The notes below the pieces were generated by a model. It ran no database searches. It saw nothing but the letters and a program-made list of their open reading frames with translations, and had not been told where the DNA came from. Positions 54,401 through 64,000 of a stretch of 64,000 nucleotides of DNA are shown piece after piece. A program made the position numbers and the translations under genes. Location: contig RPFO01000600.1 in NCBI GenBank assembly GCA_009746045.1, forward strand, positions 64,001 through 128,000, read 5' to 3'. Numbering within the stretch: position 1 is the first letter of the stretch; the number at the start of each line of letters is the position of its first letter. This stretch comes from Mesostigma viride (lineage: Eukaryota; Streptophyta; Mesostigmatophyceae; Mesostigmatales; Mesostigmataceae).

Positions 54401-54906
54401 GATGCATGGATGCATGGATGCATGGATGCATGGATGCATGGATGCATGGATGCATGGATGCATGGATGCATGGATGCATGGATGCATGGATGCATGGATG
54501 CATGGATGCATGGATGCATGGATGCATGGATGCATGGATGCATGGATGCATGGATGCATGGATGCATGGATGCATGGATGGATGGATTATTGGCTAACAA
54601 AGTAAGTGCTTGCGTGTCGTGCGCATGGTCATGTTAGTCCTCCTTGCCTCCCTATGAAACTAAGGGTTGAGAAAGCATGTTTGGGCTCGGCGGCTGCCAT
54701 ATCGTAGTGGCATGCGCACACGGGCTGTTGGGAGCCACGGGGAAGAGAATATGAGAAATCGGTTTAGCCAGCGCTTCGATTGCCAATTTGTAGCCATCCA
54801 CTAGGCTGCTGTTTAGAATGGTAGGTACTTTTACACACTTTATACAGACGTCCACTTAAGCTAAATTTGGACTAATTGAGCTCTGAGACATCATGGTGGT
54901 CCCGGT
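51472..54906. repeat. Left arm of a giant inverted repeat
   Basis: From TGAGTTTTTGTAAACATCAG to CATCATGGTGGTCCCGGT, this 3.4 kb segment is the inverse of 57536-60087. Single-base differences are sparse. The arm contains the satellite at 53407-54592, candidate exons of unknown identity (51750-52590; GT at 51838, AG at 51920) and the start of an ORF1-only LINE 3' UTR. No protein family is recognised. Confidence 0.93.
53407..54592 (+). repeat. GGAT and GGATGCAT satellite, 1.19 kb
   Basis: Tetranucleotide GGAT units (53407-53630) change to the octamer GGATGCAT, which runs to 54592 with a few register breaks. All long ORFs here are artefacts of the repeat. Confidence 0.98.
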
Positions 54907-55070
54907 GCCCTTGGTGCACCTAGAGCAGGTGTAGTTTACATCCTACCCTTGCAGGAAGTAGCCCAGAATGTATTAAAAGGCCAAATCAAGGAGACAACCA
55001 TATGCCCCTTCTCAGGCTATGAGCCACATGTACTCCCAACGTAGTCGTGTTCCTAATTAATAATTAATTA
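54880..55070 (+). repeat. ORF1-only LINE family 3' end
   Basis: GAGCTCTGAGACATCATGGT to a TTAATTAATTAAT tail matches 36061-36238. The left edge of the inverted repeat falls inside it. Confidence 0.8.
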
Positions 55071-55479
55071 ATGCCTCTTGTCAGGGATATGTGCTACATG
55101 TGTTCCCAATGGAGATGTGCTCCAATTTAATTTAATTTAATTTTTTCCTTGAGAAGGGGGATATGGTTTTTAAGTAATTCTCGATCTTGCTCAGGGATAT
55201 GTGCGACATTTACTCCCAACGGAGTGATGTTCCTAATTAATTAATTAATAGTGGGCTCAGGTCATGTAGGACTAGTGACTCCAGTGGGGAAGGGCCGGCG
55301 TGTTTGCAAACGGCGGATCGAAGCATGCTAGCTAGAGAAGACCCCTGGGGTAGAGCTAGGGCAAAATCAAATTAAATTATGATAGGGCAAAATAGATATA
55401 GAATATATGATTTTTTTTTAATAGGTGGACCCTTGTGCACACTAAATCTGTGGCCAACTCAATTTGATCAATGCAAGCT
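55071..55479. other. LINE tail remnants
   Basis: Two further short tails (CTCCCAACGGAGTGATGTTC with TTAATTAATTAAT at 55215-55250; TTTAATTTAATTT near 55130) and a LINE A-like coding scrap near 55280. No gene. Confidence 0.5.
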
Positions 55480-55680
55480 ATTAAATTATAACATGCCTCC
55501 GTTGGGAGATCATGTAGCACATATTCCTTGATGGATGGGTGGGGTGGAAGGAGCCGCGTAATCGAACTAACCTAACTCTAATCTAGCTAGTCTAGAAAAG
55601 TCCTAACTACCCTACTCATCAAAACGCCTCCGCTTGGGGGGAGGTGGTTTGCCCACAGGGTCGGGCGTTTCAGCCTAGCT
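55480..55680 (-). repeat. LINE family B 3' fragment
   Basis: The same end as 35118-35330, from the TTTAAT tail to CCCACAGGGTCGGGCG. Confidence 0.85.
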
Positions 55681-55965
55681 TGACTATGCAAGCTATGGTG
55701 AGTAAATTTAATGAAGTAATTAATTATGGCCAGTGCCTTGATCCGCAAGTCCATTTGTAATTGGATCATTTACATGCAGTTTCGGTCAGAAGACGCAAAA
55801 AGGGTGGCATCAACCGTGGGTGCATGAAAACCAGTGTGCAAAGAATAAGAGCACAGCATTATGACTGATTACACCCCCCCCACCTGCAAGTGGTAGCTAA
55901 GGATGTATTAAAACCCATATGCCCCCACTCAGGGCTATGTGTTACATAAGCTCCCAACGGAGATA

Positions 55966-56408
55966 TATGTTCTGATCAGACACTCCGCAAAGGTGAAAAC
56001 CTTTGCGTTCAGTGCCGGGCCGCGGAAAACGCGGAAAACGCGATCTACAAATGAATCCGACCTGAATCGAACTGGGGACCTCTCGCACCAAATTTTGCTG
56101 ACAATAGGACGGACGTCTCCGGTTACCATGGCATCGCCAACTTACACCTACAGTCATCCGCAAAATTTCTCCTGTCCGGGGAGTGATGCAAGCCTTTCGG
56201 ATTTGGTACTAGATAAATCACTCGAGATCTGTGTGTAGGAGTACTACACACGTGTCTGCACGCGAGACTTGTTCAGTCTCGCACCGTGAGACGGGCTGAA
56301 CACGGCTGAAACCTTCTTTAGAAGGGGGCGTAGCCGGTACTATCGAAATCAGCCAAGCGTATATTCTGATCAGACACTCCGCAAAGGTGAAAACCTTTGC
56401 GTTCAGAT
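55966..56408. repeat. Direct repeat with internal hairpin flanking a 350-bp segment
   Basis: TTCTGATCAGACACTCCGC followed by the hairpin CGCAAAGGTGAAAACCTTTG occurs at 55968-56011 and at 56364-56406. The enclosed segment holds the tRNA-like stretch at 56045-56140. It looks like a small mobile unit or its footprint. Confidence 0.75.
56060..56098 (-). other. tRNA-Pro-like 3' half (SINE-like)
   Basis: The minus strand reads TTTGGTGCGAGAGGTCCC then CAGTTCGATTCAGG, resembling the anticodon arm, variable loop and T arm of tRNA-Pro, with a B-box-like GTTCGATTC. The 5' half does not fold as a tRNA by eye, so this is not a functional tRNA. A tRNA-derived SINE is possible. Confidence 0.35.
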
Positions 56409-56924
56409 ATATGAATGGAGATATATCAAAGAGACAACCAGCGCAGGCCAGAAATCGGGAGAATCCGGACCATGGTAGCTCGAGCCTGCCGTTATCTTTT
56501 CCGCGTTTTCGAGTCGTTCAGGATGATGAAGATGAATGGTGATGGAAATGTGTATGGAGATATATGTTGTTAATTAATTGTTTAATAAATTCAGACTTAT
56601 GGCAGATGATAAATGATTAATCATTGTTTGGATACATGCTCACGTGACAAAGTTGCGTGCAAATTCATGATTCAATTAATTAATGCTCCCATAAATCCAT
56701 AAAATCATTCATTCATTAATAGACATGAATCCATAAACGTACCCTTGCATGAAAAAGTCTTATTGTAACCTATACAAACCTACACTAGATGCATTGCCGG
56801 CCTCGACAACCTGGAGGCATGGCAAGTCGATATGGAATGAATGGAAGGGAGATCTCGCACAACAAGGAACAAAACTTGAGTAGTCTATGCAAACCAACAT
56901 AACCAGTCAATATTAAATTAAAGT
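56409..56924. other. No gene recognised
   Basis: AT-rich sequence with TTAATTAAT-type remnants and no exon. Confidence 0.4.
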
Positions 56925-57178
56925 AAATTAAATTATAACATGCCTCCGTGGGGAGATCATGTAGCACATATTCCATGATGGATGGGGTGGAGGGAGCCGC
57001 GTGAACGAACTATCCTAACTCTAAGCTATCTAGAAAATCCTAACTACACTACTCATCAAAACGCCTCCACCGCTTGGGGGGAGGGGGCTTGCCCACAGGG
57101 TCGGGCGTGTGCGCCTTGACAATCTTCTGCCACCGCTTCTTGCTCTGCATGGCAGTCCAAAGAGGAGAGAGGGAGTGA
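56925..57178 (-). repeat. LINE family B 3' fragment
   Basis: Tail AAATTAAATTATAACATGCC to the coding end (CCCACAGGGTCGGGCGTGTG and TGCATGGCAGTCCAAAGAG), matching 35121-35390. Confidence 0.85.
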
Positions 57179-57535
57179 AAAACCAGTCAATATAATTACT
57201 ATTAACTGCACCAACATTGGTTTGCCCAAACAGGCATCTGCCTCTTGCCACCCATGTAACCCCACCGGCCAAAGACATGTCTGAGTGCCAGATCCTTGCC
57301 CACCCCCCGCCCACAACATCAACTGTCTTACTAGGTGATCTCAACCAATGTCATCAAGCAATAAAAAATAAAATGGTGTTCACCATGGCGTGAGTGTTGA
57401 TAAATGGAGGATCATGGCAGGTGTTTCTTGAATCCATAATGGCCAAATCATAACATAAGTGAGGTGTCTACACAATATTGATATTGCATCCAACAAAAAA
57501 TGACAGAATGAGAAAAGCTAGAAATGATCGTGTAG
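57179..57535. other. No gene recognised
   Basis: About 350 bases between the LINE fragment and the right palindrome arm; no exon seen. Confidence 0.4.
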
Positions 57536-60087
57536 ACCGGCACCACCATGATGTCTCAGAGCTCAATTAGTCCAAATTTAGCTTAAGTGGACGTCTGTAT
57601 AAAGTGTGTAAAAGCACCTACCATTCTAAACAGCAGCTTAGTGGATGGCTACAAATTGGCAATCGAAGCTAACCCGATTTCTCATATTCTCTTCCCCGTG
57701 GCTCCCAACAGCCCGTGTGTGCATGTCACTACAATATGGTAGCCGCCGAGCCCAAACCTGCTTTCTCAACCCTTAGTTTCATGGGGAGGCAAGGAGGACT
57801 CACATGCCCATGCGCACGACACGCAACCACTCACTTTGTTAGCCAACCATCCATCCATGCATCCATGCATCCATGCATCCATGCATCCATGCATCCATGC
57901 ATCCATGCATCCATGCATCCATGCATCCATGCATGCATGCATGCATGCATGCATGCATCCATCCATCCATCCATCCATCCATCCATCCATCCATCCATCC
58001 ATCCATCCATCCATCCATCCATCCATCCATCCATCCATCCATCCATCCATCCATCCATCCATCCATCCATCCATCCATCCATCCATCCATCCATCCATCC
58101 ATCCATCCATCCATCCATCCATCCATCCATCCATCCATCCATCCATCCACTCATCAAGCACACGTATATTGCGTCACATGGGTGGCAATAAAACAACCTT
58201 CAACCCCTATACACTGATTGGGAGGGCATCCAACCTTGTCTCACTGCCTCAAGTGGTCAGGCCACAACAATTTCGCTGCATCATGGCGATACCTAACTGC
58301 GAGTGCTAAATGATTCGTGGCTTCGATGCGGCGGAAAATCAATGTGCTGCCCCTCACAGTTTAGTCCATTAGCCCTTGCCTAGTTCGTTGCAACACTTAT
58401 TACACGCTGTCAACACAACAAGACACAGTACATGTCCCATTGGGGAGCCACGGAGTAATGGCATTGCCGCAGTAAATGCCAAAGTGAATGCTAAATACAT
58501 CGACCCCTAGTGTAGGAATAATTAATTGGTACTCTTGTGCACATGCATGGCTGCCAAAATGAATTAAAACACGCAGATGGATACTTGTTTACAGAAGTTA
58601 TACTTTGAATACGTCGTCGTGTAAACCAACGCTCTTCGCCCTAGGCTACATCGTTCACATTAAGCGCATGTATATGAGTATGAATATGCTACGTGTGCTG
58701 TTGCTTCAAACTTGTTCCTATACACAATCACACTGTCACAAAAACTGGCGTTCATCCAATACAGAAAACGCCCGCCACAAATTCCAAGCAGGATCTGAAC
58801 GTAGACTTGGCCGTGATGCTGACCATTTCAAGCAACTTTGAATTACTGGCAAGCAATGGCGACCGTAACGTCAATCACCAGCACGCAGCACCTGCTATAA
58901 GAAAAAATCCAGCAACTACTAGCAAAAGTCAGGTGGGTGACAGGTGCGTGGGGTATGCAGTCAAGATCAAGAAGTGGAAAACATGGGCACAGTAGTGCTT
59001 CCCATCCCACGAACAGCCAAAGTCTCCCTAAAAAATGTGTTCTTGATGCACGTTTGATGCACGGGAGCTAATCCAAAGATGTTCCCCAAGGAAATACAGG
59101 GAGAGCCTGTGGGGAAAACAGGGGGGAAGCTGCATTGCGGATAATGACCCACTGTATATGCTCCCGACCCGTTGCCGACCGAAAGCAAATGGTAAGAAAC
59201 TACCTGGACGGTAATGATGTAATGGAAAGACGTAAGAAGCTTTCCCGAACCGACGGAAGGACGACAAAGCGCAGCGTGTAAGGCAGAGGCAGTTGCGTGT
59301 TGCTGAAAATGACGTGACCAAAACGGTTGCCGATCATGAAAAACCGGACCTCCATCCCGTTGCTGACGGAAACACAGTGTAGAGACGCGGCCTGGCTTGG
59401 AAGCAGGACAGTCGATGGAAAAACGTTAGACGAACTTCCCAACCGAAGTACTTACAAAAAAATGCAGCGGTAGAGACTGCAGCCTGCCTGCAGTGCAGGA
59501 ACGCCAACCAGAAGCGAAGGGTTCCTGCGAAATAGAAGGAGACAGGCCGGAATACAGAGGGTAAAGTATTCCTTGGATGACGTTACGACTCGAAGTGGGT
59601 AAAAAATGGAAGTGGCCGACTGAAAAGTCGCTGGCATTTCTGCCCTGGATGGAAACGTTGGGTAAGTAAATCGACCCGTTAGCAATAAAATGGGAAGAGC
59701 GCCCAGACGAAACAACCGCAGCTTACCCAAGCGAGATGAACTCTTTCTTGACAGTCGTCCATGCCAACGTCGGCCAGCCCGGGCCAGGTAGCTGCCGCAG
59801 CCATGCCGCACCAGAATTTGAATTTTGTGCGCGGCAACGTTCCTAAAATGCAGGAATGGCTGGGCCGACGGCCGACGCGTGGCCCGTGGCCCATGGCCCG
59901 TCGCCCGTGTTTTTACGTGCCTGCGCCTGGCCTGCCTTAACGTTGTTACGCCCGCGCACTCCCCAGCCTTGCGCACGCCAGCCTTGCGCACGCTGCGCCG
60001 CGCCCAGCCTTGCGCATTCCCAGCCTTGCGCATCCCAGCCTTGCGCATCGTCTGAAGAAATCAGTGACTGATGTTTACAAAAACTCA
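57536..60087. repeat. Right arm of the giant inverted repeat
   Basis: Inverse of 51472-54906. It is shorter by about 880 bp, almost all from the satellite (about 300 bp here, about 1186 bp on the left). At its outer edge it meets the 5' flank of the ABC1K gene. Confidence 0.93.
57848..58150 (+). repeat. ATCC and ATCCATGC satellite, right arm copy
   Basis: About 90 bp of ATCCATGC units, a short ATGC run (57929-57957), then ATCC units to 58148. It is the inverse-orientation counterpart of 53407-54592 and much shorter. Confidence 0.97.
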
Positions 60088-60504
60088 AAGCAAAATCCTG
60101 GTTGGAGGAGCCTGGTTGGAGCTGGTTGGAGGCCCGTGGACGCCAAAATGACGTACACGTGTCCCCCTGCCTGCAGGTCCCACCCGCAAGGAGCGTACCG
60201 TTTCCGCTCACCCCCTGCTTCCACGTCGCCTGGCGGGAAAGCCAACTCACCTACTGTACGTGCTCGCGCGAAGTCCAGGAGGTGGCCAACTCACCACGCG
60301 CTGTCTGCGTCAGGAGAGGAGCGAAAAACTAAAAATTTTGTCGCCATCAATGCACAGGGCATAAACGATTGGGGCAACGCACGACACCAAGGCTTGGTTT
60401 TGTCTGAACGATTTACGGGGATTCTGTGGTTCAGGGTTTTGTTTATAACAGAAGAACAACTATAGTCAGCTCTGTGGAAAACAACTAGGTCGCGCGTAAG
60501 AGAA
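60088..60504 (+). promoter_or_regulatory. 5' flank of the ABC1K gene
   Basis: About 420 bases between the palindrome edge and the ABC1K ATG. By position it is the promoter and 5' UTR; I claim no specific motif. Confidence 0.35.
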
Positions 60505-61802
60505 ATGGCGTCGCCGGTGGTGCTTCCGTCGTCGAGTGCGGTCATCAGGTCGATGCCTGTCCGTGTTGCAGCTCCTTCGCCTGTGGATGTCGGAAGAGTT
60601 AAGGAAAGGCGCGCGAGGAAATATAATGTTAAAATGGCGTTGGCAAGGCCACCGGGAAAGGCTCAGCAGGAAACGCCTGCCCTAGTCACTGCTTCACCGT
60701 CCCCTGGCGTGGTGCCAGCACGGAAGCCCTTGAAGTCGAAGAAGTCCGTGAATGCCAGCGAGGCGGGCTTACCATTAGAATACGATGAGGCAGCCATTCA
60801 GCGTTACTGGAACTCTAGGTCCCGAGAAATGAATGAGCGATGGCAATTATTCGCCAGTCTGACGGTCCCCTTCCTTGCTCGTCTGGCGAAGGACTTCACG
60901 ACAGGCGGGGTGGAGAAGCTGAAAGCCAACGAGCGCGAGCTTACGCAGGAATTCAGGATCGTGCTTGAAAAGCTGGGGCCGACCTTCATCAAGCTAGGCC
61001 AGGTACGGAAACTACCCAGTCACCATGACATCGGTGCGTCTTGAGAGGACGTCGTCGCAATTGTAGGCCCGCAGCTAACACGACGACTTGGTTCTACAGA
61101 GCCGATGCAAAATGTTGTTTGTGCGATGCGTGATCATGCGTTGCTTGGTCCAGTGTGCACACTCCAACGAACTGGAAGCCCCGTGCTTCACTTGACCAAT
61201 GCGGTCTTTCCGTAGTTCTACCAGACATTCCACACCAGGCCATGCACGTACTTTTAGTTCTATACTAGTACTAGTGTACTTACATTGGCCGTTTTTCTTC
61301 CCAGAAAAAGTTTTGGTCTCAAACGAGGCACGTGCCTCCCTGATACCAGCTTTGATGTCTGTACCATAACCGTACCTGCGCCTTGCGTCAACCAAACAGT
61401 GATAAGCATTTATGCCCGCCACATCTCTCCTTGTATACTAAATAGGTGAATGTCTCCTTGTTTACTGCTATGTGAATGTCTCCTTGTATACTAACAAATG
61501 AATGTCTCCTGGTACACTAGTGTGTGAATGCCTCATTGTATATTTATGAATGAGGTTGGAAGTCTGACAACATGTGTGTTTGAACCGCTCGCAGTTGGCC
61601 AGAAATTGCATAGCCAGGAATCGGCTAGAGCAGGGAATATGATCCTTTCCTCACCCCCCCCCCCCAACTCACCCCCCGCAAACCCCTGCCAACCCCCTGC
61701 CCCCCCCCCCCCCTTCCTCCCCCGGTACACCCATACACATGCGCACCTCCTGCCCTTCCACCCACCCACCCACAGCCACCCACACGCACCCCTACACCCG
61801 CA

Positions 61803-61848
<46 letters not shown>

Positions 61849-62069
61849 CGTGGGGACACACATGCACACACACACGCCAGATGCTGTCCATCCGCCCCGA
61901 CGTGGTGGGCCCGGTTGCGATGGCGGAATTAGCCAAGCTGCAGGACGCGGTGCCCGTGTTCCCCTCGGACGTCGCATACGCGGTCATCGAGGAGGAGCTG
62001 GGCCGGCCATGGCAGGAGGTGTTCGCCGAGCTGTCGCCGGAGCCTGTCGCCGCCGCCTCGCTGGCGCAG
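60505..62069 (+). CDS. ABC1-type atypical kinase (ABC1K), first two exons
   Basis: Exon 1 (60505-61002, 166 codons) has a Ser/Ala/basic N-terminus like a plastid transit peptide. Next come YDEAAIQRYWNSRSREMNER and a helical stretch ending LGPTFIKLGQ, the family's KxGQ motif. Exon 2 (61881-62069, 63 codons) continues MLSIRPDVVGPVAMAELAKL through IEEELGRPWQEVF and ends PVAAASLAQ, the AAAS motif that replaces the glycine-rich loop. Junctions are CAG/GTACGG, GCCAG/ATG and GCAG/GTGGGG. Family members act on prenylquinone metabolism in plastids (plastoglobules) or mitochondria. The catalytic C-terminal domain lies beyond the window. Intron 2 enters the GC repeat. Member identity within the ABC1K family is not resolved. 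Confidence 0.88.
61805..61845 (+). repeat. CA dinucleotide repeat
   Basis: Some 20 CA units in intron 1 of ABC1K, about 35 bases before the acceptor, with C runs upstream at 61656 and 61701. Confidence 0.97.
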
Positions 62070-62659
62070 GTGGGGATATTGTGGGGGGAAGGTCCTTGAT
62101 GGGCTTGGTGGGGGTGGGATGTATGGAAGGCAAATGGGCTTGGTGCGGCGGGTGGGTTTTGGTGGGAGACGATGACGGGGGGGGGGAGGCGTGCTTTAAG
62201 GGACATGGGCTTGGCCGGGGCGGGTCATATGGGGAGATGGCGGTTGTGGGGGGTGGCTTGTTGGGGGAGTGGGGTTGGTGGAATGGACTTGTTTTTGTGG
62301 GAGGTTAATCTGGCCTGCACTGAACTGAGCAAATTTGTATTTATGTAGTGTTGGTTGGATCTGTGTGACTTATTCTGCCATGCGGTGGTTGGTCGACCGT
62401 GGATAGGTCACATTTTAGAAAGATGTGTGTGTACTTGCGTGTGTGCGTTTGTGTGTGTGTGTTTGATTGGGTAGCTGAAAAGTCATGTTCTGTGGTTGGG
62501 TCGGGTAAGTGGCTGAGCGTGAGGTTGCATCAAGTGCATGTTACAAGGTGCGTTACCAGTGGCTTGATCCCTGCCAATGGTGGCGATTTATGCTCTTCCC
62601 TGTTTTCTCTCATTTTCCCCCCATGCCTCTGCGCTAGCCCTCTTTTTTGTTTGCAAAAG

Positions 62660-62908
62660 CTGCTCCGCCTCAGCCTCCGCCTCCCCCTCCGCCTCCGCTC
62701 CCGCTCCCGCTCCCACTCCCCCTCGCTCCTGCTCCTGCTCCCCCTCGCTCCTGCCCCCGCTCCCCCTTGGTCCTGCTCATGCTCCCCCTCGCTCCTGCTC
62801 ACGCTCCTGCTCACGCTCCTGCTCACGCTCACGCTCACGCTCCCTCTCTTGCTCCCGCTCCCGCTCCCGCTCCTGCTCTCTTGCTCCTGCTCTCTTGCTC
62901 CTGCCCCA
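62660..62908 (+). repeat. GCTCCN/CCGCCT degenerate hexamer repeat
   Basis: Units such as CCGCCT, CCGCTC and CTGCTC, running into the CCCCGG tract. Intron 2 of ABC1K. Confidence 0.9.
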
Positions 62909-63153
62909 GCCCCGGCCCCGGCCCCGGCCCCGGCCCCGGCCCCGGCCCCGGCCCCGGCCCCGGCCCCGGCCCCGGCCCCGGCCCCGGCCCCGGCCCCGGC
63001 CCGGCCCCGGCCCCGGCCCCGGCCCCGGCCCCGGCCCCGGCCCCGGCCCCGGCCCCGGCCCCGGCCCCGGCCCCGGCCCCGGCCCCGGCCCGGCCCCGGC
63101 CCCGGCCCCGGCCCCGGCCCCGGCCCCGGCCCCGGCCCCGGCCCCGGCCCCGG
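62909..63153 (+). repeat. CCCCGG hexanucleotide array, about 40 units
   Basis: Almost pure CCCCGG with two one-base-short units near 63000 and 63088. The opposite strand is GGGGCC. Confidence 0.98.
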
Positions 63154-64000
63154 CCCCCGCCCCGCCCCGCCCCGCCCCCGCCCGGCCCCGCCCCGCCCCC
63201 GCCCCCGCCCCGCCCCGCCCCGGCCCCCGCCCCCGCCCCCGCCCGCCCCCGCCCGCCGCCCCCGCCCGCCCCGCCCCCGCCCCGCCCCCGCCCCCGCCCC
63301 CCGCCCCGCCCCCGCCCCCGCCCCGCCCCCGCCCCGCCCCCGCCCGCCCCGCCCCCGCCCCCGCCCCCGCCCGCCCGCCCCCGCCCGCCCCGCCCGCCCC
63401 GCCCCCGCCCCGCCCCGCCCCCGCCCCCGCCCCCGCCCGCCCCCGCCCCGCCCCCGCCCCCGCCCCCGCCGCCCCCGCCCCCGCCCCCGCCCCCGCCCCC
63501 GCCCCCGCCCCCGCCCCGCCCCCGCCCCCGCCCCCGCCCCCGCCCCCGCCCCCGCCCCCGCCCGCCCGCCCCCGCCCCCGCCCCGCCCCCGCCCGCCCCG
63601 CCCCCGCCCCGCCCCCGCCCCCGCCCCGCCCCGCCCCCGCCCCGCCCCCGCCCCGCCCCGCCCCCGCCCCCGCCCCGCCCCCCGCCCCGCCCCCGCCCCC
63701 GCCCCGCCCCCCCGCCCCCGCCCCCGCCCCGCCCCGCCCCGCCCCCGCCCCGCCCCCGCCCCGCCCCGCCCGCCCCGCCCCCGCCCCCGCCCCGCCCCCG
63801 CCCCGCCCCGCCCCCGCCCCCGCCCCGCCCCGCCCCCGCCCCGCCCCGCCCCGCCCCCCGCCCCCGCCCCCGCCCCCGCCCCCGCCCCGCCCCCGCCCCC
63901 GCCCCCGCCTCCGCCCCCGCCCCCGCCTCCGCCTCCGCCTCCGCCTCCGCCTCCGCCTCCGCCTCCGCCTCCGCCTCCGCCTCCGCCCCCGCCCCCGCCT
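63154..64000 (+). repeat. CCCCCG/CCCCG and CCTCCG tract to the window end
   Basis: Irregular mix of CCCCCG and CCCCG units to about 63900, then CCTCCG hexamers (63908-63983) to the window edge. No coding content. Confidence 0.97.

Noticed and set aside
53250-54637. Five overlapping ORFs of about 400 codons on both strands
   Set aside because: They are reading frames of the GGAT/GGATGCAT satellite, which has no stop in any of these frames. There is no codon constraint and no start context.
61533-62308. CA/GT and C-rich ORFs on both strands near 61.5-62.3 kb
   Set aside because: Translations of simple repeats in the ABC1K introns.

Overview
The window is nuclear DNA from a eukaryote, most likely a green alga. 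The evidence is GT-AG introns in every real gene, an ABC1-type atypical kinase with a plant-plastid-like core, a GINS3/PSF3 gene whose exons align best with the plant protein, and a dense load of eukaryotic transposons (Ty1/copia-like LTR elements, CACTA-type Tnp2, a DUF7869 gene, L1-like LINEs, a TTAA-target DNA element). The species cannot be named from the sequence. Only two genes look like ordinary host genes: GINS3/PSF3 (minus strand, 44981-47203, six exons reconstructed with matching phases) and the 5' part of an ABC1K kinase (plus strand, 60505-62069, running off the window).

Layout. 1-2676: 5' part of a copia-like retrotransposon on the minus strand (gag, zinc knuckles, integrase), apparently inserted in the last visible exon of a Tnp2 (CACTA) transposase gene at 2679-4445. 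That gene is divergent from a proline-rich accessory gene (5343-7567), and a TTTTTACCAC array follows. 8.6-28.6 kb: a large composite carrying a broken DUF7869 gene (minus) and a head-to-head partner gene (plus). GTTGCACC/GGTGCAAC octamer arrays lie at both ends and on both sides of a central palindrome. The DUF7869 gene is split by two LTR elements: a 2.07 kb non-coding LTR element (9900-11967, duplicated target GTTTG) and a 9.0 kb copia-like element (14558-23581, duplicated target GTGAT), which itself carries a 1.7 kb insertion.

30.4-43.7 kb: a LINE graveyard with at least four families. It includes ORF1-only (HAL1-like) copies and a 2.28 kb piggyBac-like non-autonomous element inserted at TTAA in a LINE tail. 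43.7-51.4 kb: the GINS3 gene followed by short palindromic repeats and diverged duplications. 51.5-60.1 kb: a giant inverted repeat whose arms carry unequal GGAT/GGATGCAT satellites. 60.5-64.0 kb: the ABC1K gene, whose second intron enters a 1.1 kb GC-rich hexanucleotide tract that begins with about 40 units of CCCCGG.

How the parts relate. The two DNA-transposon-like loci share a layout: a transposase-like gene diverges from a large low-complexity partner gene, and short-repeat arrays lie outside. They have served as targets for LTR elements. Several coding regions break frame, some next to G runs (15485, 26950). Either the copies are decaying or the assembly has homopolymer errors; the sequence alone cannot separate these.
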